A DNA stretch of 9,749 nt, taken from NCBI GenBank assembly GCA_022615215.1, contig JAKEHD010000692.1, positions 1 through 9,749 on the forward strand, in the 5' to 3' direction. Each line of letters starts with the position of its first letter. The first letter of the stretch is position 1. The notes under the pieces are model-generated. The model worked only from the letters and a program-made list of their open reading frames with translations, was not told the DNA's origin and did no database searches. Source of the stretch: Blastocatellia bacterium. Its GTDB lineage: Bacteria > Acidobacteriota > Blastocatellia > UBA7656. A program made the translations under genes and the position numbers. Of this stretch, positions 6,003-9,749 are shown in pieces.

Positions 6003-7088
6003 ATGCAACAAACTACTGAAATTTTGGAGCAGCCCGATCTCCTCGCGGACGCGAGTATAAGGATAATCAGGGCGGACAAGATAGCGTCCTCTACGATCAA
6101 TCTCGAACTCGATCATGAGCTTGATGTGACATCGCGGTGCGAAGCGCGGGCGGGCAATGTCGCGGTGGTCCGCACTCTCACGGATAACGCGACTTACAAT
6201 ACGCTTGAGTTGACCACCGGGCGCATGGCCAAGATCAATCCGGGTGATATAATAGCGGGCGTGCTCGGTTATCGCCGCGCGCTCAAAGGCTTCGTCGGCG
6301 ATGTGCCCGCTACTGTCGAAGTGGGAGACCGGTTGCACCTGTTGAACCTCGGCGGACTTATAGGGCGTTGCCTCGGTCATCATCATAGCTTCAACAATGC
6401 CATCGAAGTCGAGGTGCTGGGGATGGCCGTGCGCGAGGGCCGTATACTCAATATCGCAGAGCGCGCAATTGCGCCGCGCGACTCGCTCGACGTGACTGTG
6501 CCGCTCATTCTAGTCGCAGGCACCTGCATGAACTCAGGAAAGACTTATGCGGCGACAGAGATAATAAAACACCTGACGCGGGCAGGACTCAGGGTGTCGG
6601 CGGCCAAGATCGCGGGCGTGGCCTGTTTGCGCGATACGCTCAATATGCAGGACCATGGCGCGGTCGAGACCCGCAGCTTTCTCGATTGCGGGTTGCCTTC
6701 GACCGTAGGTCTTGCGGACCTTGCGCCCGTCTCGAAAGGCATCATAGCGAAGCTGTCGGAATCCAATCCCGATTGCGTGGTGATCGAACTCGGAGACGGC
6801 ATACTCGGCGGCTACGCGGTCGAGACCGTCTTCGATGATGAGCAGCTTATGCGGGCGACGGCGGCGATGGTTTTTTGCGCGGGCGATTTCGTGGGCGCGT
6901 GGGGAGGGCGCGAGTTATTGGCCGCGCGCGGAGTCCGTATAGACGTGGTTTCGGGACCGGTAACGGATTCGCGCATGGGTGCAGATTACGTAGAGACGGA
7001 ACTCGGACTCACGGCGGCCAACGCGCTCAACGACGGAGAGCGGCTGGCCGCTCTTGTAAAAGAGAGGATAGACAGGTGGTCAAAGTAG
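6003..7088 (+). CDS. P-loop NTPase-like protein of unknown function in the arg cluster
   Basis: A 361-residue protein that I cannot assign to a characterised enzyme. Residues about 20-155 are beta-rich, with PGDIIAGVLGYRRALKGFVG and LLNLGGLIGRC segments that suggest a barrel-like domain. The C-terminal half has a P-loop GTCMNSGKT at about 173-181, then AAKIAGVACLRDT, and VVIELGDGILGG near 260, a Walker-B-like element with an acidic pair. This resembles the deviant P-loop fold of dethiobiotin synthetase, MobB and DUF1611 proteins, so ATP-dependent chemistry or nucleotide binding is inferred. A TTG at 6000 directly precedes the ATG; AAGGA at 5988-5992 could serve either (7 or 10 nt). It lies 15 bp after argG and overlaps argC by 13 bp, which implies coupled translation and a link to arginine metabolism. 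No membrane segment or signal peptide is seen. Confidence 0.85.
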   Translation: MQQTTEILEQPDLLADASIRIIRADKIASSTINLELDHELDVTSRCEARAGNVAVVRTLTDNATYNTLELTTGRMAKINPGDIIAGVLGYRRALKGFVGDVPATVEVGDRLHLLNLGGLIGRCLGHHHSFNNAIEVEVLGMAVREGRILNIAERAIAPRDSLDVTVPLILVAGTCMNSGKTYAATEIIKHLTRAGLRVSAAKIAGVACLRDTLNMQDHGAVETRSFLDCGLPSTVGLADLAPVSKGIIAKLSESNPDCVVIELGDGILGGYAVETVFDDEQLMRATAAMVFCAGDFVGAWGGRELLAARGVRIDVVSGPVTDSRMGADYVETELGLTAANALNDGERLAALVKERIDRWSK

Positions 7089-8107
7089 GGATACTCGGCG
7101 GTTCGGGCTATGGCGGCAGCGAGCTTTTGCGCATACTGCTCTTTCATCCGGGGGTGAAATTGGAGTTGGTATCGGCGGGCGAGCACGCGGGCAAACGCGT
7201 CGACCGCGTCCATCCGAATCTGGCGAAGCTCACGGATTTGAAATTCGAGGGCGTGTCCGACCCGCGCGCGCTCGCGGGGCTGGATTGTGTTTTTCTCGCA
7301 TTGCCTCACGGTCAGGGGATGGAGATCGTACCTGCGTTGCCATCAAATGTTAAGGTGATCGATCTATCGGGCGATTTCCGATTGAGCGATGCTGAAACGT
7401 TCAAACGTTACTACGGCCGTGAGCACGCGGCTATGGAAGAGCAGCGACGTTTCATCTACGGCCTTACGGAAGTGAATCGCAATCAGATCAAAGAGGCTGA
7501 TCGAATCGCGAATCCCGGTTGTTTCGCGACGGCGCTTGAGTTAGGGCTTTACCCGCTGGTCGCATCGGGCCTTGCGACGGGCAAGGTGATCGCCGACATG
7601 AAGACAGGCTCTTCCGGGTCTGGCGCGCGTCCTGCGGCGGGCACTCATCATCCCAAACGCGCAAACAGCTTTTACGCATACAAGGTCTTCGAGCATCAGC
7701 ATCAGCCCGAAGTCGAGCAACTGCTCGCGTCGGTCGCGCCCGATTGGTCGTCCACATCAACTCTCGTGCTTCAGACGCATTCAATACCGGTCGTGCGCGG
7801 CATATTCGCTTCGATCTATGTCACTGTGAAAGAGCCGAAGGCAAGCGCGTCGGTCGGCGAGTTGTTCAGGGATTATTATGAGAGCGAGTTTTTCATTCGT
7901 CTGGTCGAAGGCTCGCCCGACATCAACTGGGTGAAGAACACGAACTTCGTAGACATAAGCCTCGCGGCGAGCGGCGACACGGTTATCGTATTCGTGGCGA
8001 TAGACAATCTCGTCAAGGGCGCGGCGGGGCAGGCCGTGCAGAACATGAATTTGATGTTCGGCATAGACGAGCGCACAGGGTTGTTGCTGCCGGGAAGCAA
8101 CCCTTGA
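7076..8107 (+). CDS. argC: N-acetyl-gamma-glutamyl-phosphate reductase
   Basis: A 343-residue enzyme, the usual length, that reduces N-acetylglutamyl 5-phosphate to the semialdehyde with NADPH, the third step to ornithine. The Rossmann motif GGSGYGG lies at 8-14, the catalytic cysteine is C149 in ANPGCFAT, and the segments HHPKRANSFYAY (191-202), VVRGIFAS (239-246) and GAAGQAVQNMN (316-326) are typical. The open frame extends upstream to 6875, but the GTG at 7076 is the likely start: it gives the normal N-terminus MVKVGILGGSGYGG and has AGAGGA 7 nt upstream. It therefore overlaps the preceding gene by 13 bp. The paralogous LysY of the LysW lysine pathway is possible in principle, but argR and argG beside it favour ArgC. 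Confidence 0.96.
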   Translation: MVKVGILGGSGYGGSELLRILLFHPGVKLELVSAGEHAGKRVDRVHPNLAKLTDLKFEGVSDPRALAGLDCVFLALPHGQGMEIVPALPSNVKVIDLSGDFRLSDAETFKRYYGREHAAMEEQRRFIYGLTEVNRNQIKEADRIANPGCFATALELGLYPLVASGLATGKVIADMKTGSSGSGARPAAGTHHPKRANSFYAYKVFEHQHQPEVEQLLASVAPDWSSTSTLVLQTHSIPVVRGIFASIYVTVKEPKASASVGELFRDYYESEFFIRLVEGSPDINWVKNTNFVDISLAASGDTVIVFVAIDNLVKGAAGQAVQNMNLMFGIDERTGLLLPGSNP

Positions 8108-8115
8108 AGGGATTT

Positions 8116-8185
8116 AGCTATCAGCTATCAGCCGTCAGCCGTCAGCTATCAGCTATCAGCTATCAGCCGTCAGCCGTCAGCTATC
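8116..8185. repeat. Ten-unit heptamer array between argC and argD
   Basis: Ten uninterrupted heptamers are of two types, A = AGCTATC and B = AGCCGTC, in the order A A B B A A A B B A. This is an exact 35-bp block (AABBA) repeated once: 8116-8150 equals 8151-8185. It fills most of the 98-bp gap in an otherwise compact gene pair and ends 20 bp before the argD start. Regulatory meaning is unknown. Confidence 0.92.
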
Positions 8186-8205
8186 AGACTAAGAGTTGAG
8201 GTCTG

Positions 8206-9402
8206 ATGGCTGATCTGAGGAAAACCATTTTGACTACAGAGCGGCAGATCGAAAATATAATGGAGGTCGAAGATCGCTATCAGGTGGCGACGTATAAGAA
8301 ATTTCCTTTCGCCATCGAGCGCGGCGAAGATGTTTGGGTTTATACGAGCGAAGGCGAACGCTACCTCGACCTTTACGGCGGCCATGCGGTCGTCTCGACC
8401 GGGCATTCGCATCCGCGAGTCGTTCGCGCGATCAGCGAGCAGGCCGGGCAATTGATCTTTTATTCCAATCTCGTTTACAACGGCGCTCGCGCGCGCGCCG
8501 CAAAGAAACTCGTAGAGGTCGCGCCCGACCGGTTCACGAGGGCGTTCTTTGTGAACTCGGGCACGGAGGCGAACGAAAACGCGATGAAGATCGCCCGCAA
8601 ACTCACGGGCCGAAAGAATATCATTTCATTCGAAGGCGGATTTCACGGCCGCACTCCGGGGTCGCTTTCCGCAACGGGTCTCCCGAAATACCGCGAAGGC
8701 GTCTCGCCTCTGCTCGGTCATCACGTCTACGCGCCGTTCGATGATATTGAGGCTCTCGCAGATTTGCTGGACGAGGAAACGGCAGCAGTGATACTCGAAC
8801 CTATTCAATCGATGGGCGGAGTGCGAATGGGCAGTCCCGATTTTTACGTTGCGTTGCGCGAGATGTGCGACCGCGCGGGAGCTATGTTGATATACGATGA
8901 GGTGCAAACGGGGATGGGGCGGACGGGCGAGTATTTCTTCGCGGGCCGCTTCGATGTTTTGCCCGATATGGTGACGCTCGCTAAAGGAATCGCAAGCGGA
9001 GTCCCTATAGGCGCGGCGCTCGTGGGCGAAGAGATCGCTATCGAGATAAAGACAGGCGACCTCGGCACCACGTTCGGAGGCGGCCCGCTCGCATCGGCCG
9101 CGCTCGAAGCTACGATTGACGTTATACGCGACGAGCAGTTGCTTGAAAACGTGCGCGCAAACTCGGAGCGAATGTTTGCGGAATTGACCGATATTCCTTC
9201 GGTCGAAGAGGTGCGCGGGCTTGGTTATCTGATAGGGATAAAATTCAAGAGCGGAAACGCAAGACCTTATCAGCAAGCTCTGCTTGAGAGCAAAATCATC
9301 ACAGGGCTTTCAGACGATGCGAGCGTGCTCAGGCTGCTTCCTCCGCTCACGCTTCGCTGGCCGGAGATAGAGGTGTTCCTCGATGAATTGTCGAGAGTAT
9401 GA
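8206..9402 (+). CDS. argD: Acetylornithine aminotransferase
   Basis: A 398-residue class III PLP aminotransferase converting N-acetylglutamate semialdehyde and glutamate to N-acetylornithine and 2-oxoglutarate. Landmarks are LDLYGGHAVVSTGHSHP (54-70), NSGTEANENAMK (117-128), FEGGFHGRT (142-150), EPIQSMGGVR (198-207), DEVQTGMGRTG (231-241) with D231 for the PLP ring nitrogen, the PLP lysine K260 in LAKGIASGVPIGA, and TTFGGGPL (288-295). The ATG at 8206 has GAGG only 4 nt upstream. A second ATG at 8260 would give a more usual N-terminus (MEVEDRYQVATYKKFPF) but lacks a ribosome binding site, so the 18-residue extension may be real. Substrate could be the N-succinyl form, as in some arg clusters; ornithine or LysW-linked substrates are less likely given the neighbours. 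Confidence 0.95.
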   Translation: MADLRKTILTTERQIENIMEVEDRYQVATYKKFPFAIERGEDVWVYTSEGERYLDLYGGHAVVSTGHSHPRVVRAISEQAGQLIFYSNLVYNGARARAAKKLVEVAPDRFTRAFFVNSGTEANENAMKIARKLTGRKNIISFEGGFHGRTPGSLSATGLPKYREGVSPLLGHHVYAPFDDIEALADLLDEETAAVILEPIQSMGGVRMGSPDFYVALREMCDRAGAMLIYDEVQTGMGRTGEYFFAGRFDVLPDMVTLAKGIASGVPIGAALVGEEIAIEIKTGDLGTTFGGGPLASAALEATIDVIRDEQLLENVRANSERMFAELTDIPSVEEVRGLGYLIGIKFKSGNARPYQQALLESKIITGLSDDASVLRLLPPLTLRWPEIEVFLDELSRV

Positions 9403-9473
9403 TGCGTGATGCGTGAGATTTGCAGTTGGCTTATGAAAAGCGTGATGCGTGAGAGTGATGTATGAGATTTGCA
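9400..9473. repeat. GTGATGC heptamer repeats starting on the argD stop codon
   Basis: TGATGCG-TGATGCG-TGA begins on the TGA stop of argD (9400-9402). A second GTGATGCGTGAGA block follows near 9442-9454, and TGAGATTTGCA occurs at 9414-9424 and 9463-9473. The unit is the reverse complement of the repeat at 3602-3625. No intrinsic terminator is visible after argD. Confidence 0.8.
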
Positions 9474-9600
9474 ATTATACTGCGCGTGGGGCAAAAAGAA
9501 AGTTTTTCCAGACTGGAACGCATATTTGGAGTGCGCCGACCATGGCGGCGCTTTGGATTCGGCAGAAGTTAGGCAAAAACTGAAACTCCATGCGGCTGAA
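9474..9600. other. Non-coding stretch after argD with a GC hairpin
   Basis: No gene is seen here. GCGCCG (9533-9538) and CGGCGC (9546-9551) form a 6-bp stem around ACCATGG, and GGAGT (9528-9532) has a partner ACTCC (9586-9590). The stretch resembles the dispersed hairpin sequences seen in other spacers of this window. AAAAA-GAAAG-TTTTT (9494-9508) is a weak AT stem, not a convincing terminator. Confidence 0.45.
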
Positions 9601-9749
9601 GCCGATGGCGCGCTGCCCGATCCTCATCCTCGTCCCGGAGGTGCGCCCGCGGCCGTGGGTCTCTGGCGACTGCCTCGAGGTCCGCCCCGTTCTCCGCCTC
9701 TGCGCGAGCTTCGATCACCGGCTCGTCGATGGGGCCGCGGCGGGACGCC
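9584..9749 (+). pseudogene. C-terminal fragment of a 2-oxoacid dehydrogenase E2 acyltransferase
   Basis: The frame reads RPRPWVSGDCLEVRPVL from 9644 and then SFDHRLVDGAAAGR to the window end. DHRxxDG is the active-site signature of lipoyl acyltransferases (E2 of pyruvate, 2-oxoglutarate or branched-chain dehydrogenase); the catalytic histidine codon is 9716-9718. The frame is open only from 9584, after a TGA at 9581-9583, so the lipoyl domain, the subunit-binding domain and most of the catalytic domain are absent. Just upstream of the match, the usual ILGVGR-like segment seems missing, so the fragment may also be internally damaged. From about 9600 the sequence is far more GC-rich than the arg genes, and its two isoleucine codons are ATC rather than ATA. 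This is a gene remnant, a transferred fragment, or a chimeric join near the end of an assembly. The gene may continue beyond the window. Confidence 0.6.

Noticed and set aside
6875..7075. 67-codon upstream extension of argC
   Set aside because: It overlaps the preceding gene, is not part of ArgC proteins, and the GTG at 7076 has a good ribosome binding site and the normal N-terminus.

Overview
The window looks like chromosomal DNA of a moderately GC-rich, free-living bacterium, and an acidobacterium-like lineage is my best guess. The clues are a Ser/Thr kinase with PEGA-type domains, an ArgR-led arginine cluster, spacers full of period-7 tandem repeats, and heavy use of the isoleucine codon ATA. 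This placement is inference; there is no rRNA or other marker gene here.

Layout. Positions 1-98 hold two copies of a 31-bp repeat separated by 36 bp of unique sequence, possibly the end of a CRISPR array. A transmembrane Ser/Thr kinase follows on the plus strand (263-2422). Convergent to it lies a pentapeptide-repeat/TIR protein on the minus strand (2511-3527), whose codon use differs from its neighbours. A spacer of about 560 bp (3542-4103) contains a symmetric array of hairpins (3746-3955) and a well-formed promoter whose -10 box lies inside an ARG-box-like palindrome.

The main functional unit is a plus-strand arginine biosynthesis cluster: argR (4104-4571), argG (4770-5987), a P-loop NTPase-like gene of unknown function (6003-7088), argC (7076-8107) and argD (8206-9402). 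ArgC and ArgD carry out the reductase and transaminase steps from acyl-glutamyl phosphate to acyl-ornithine. ArgG makes argininosuccinate from citrulline. ArgR is the arginine-sensing repressor and probably controls its own promoter. argB, argF/argI, argH and the acylation/deacylation genes are not in the window. The unknown gene overlaps argC by 13 bp, so it is probably translated together with the pathway genes. It is the best candidate here for an undescribed function.

The spacers around the arg genes carry different heptamer tandem repeats. One forms the last 15 codons of argR, another lies between argC and argD as an exactly duplicated 35-bp block, and a third begins on the argD stop codon. 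The final ~150 bp turn abruptly very GC-rich and encode the active-site end of a 2-oxoacid dehydrogenase E2 acyltransferase without the rest of the gene. This is either a gene remnant or a join between unrelated sequences.
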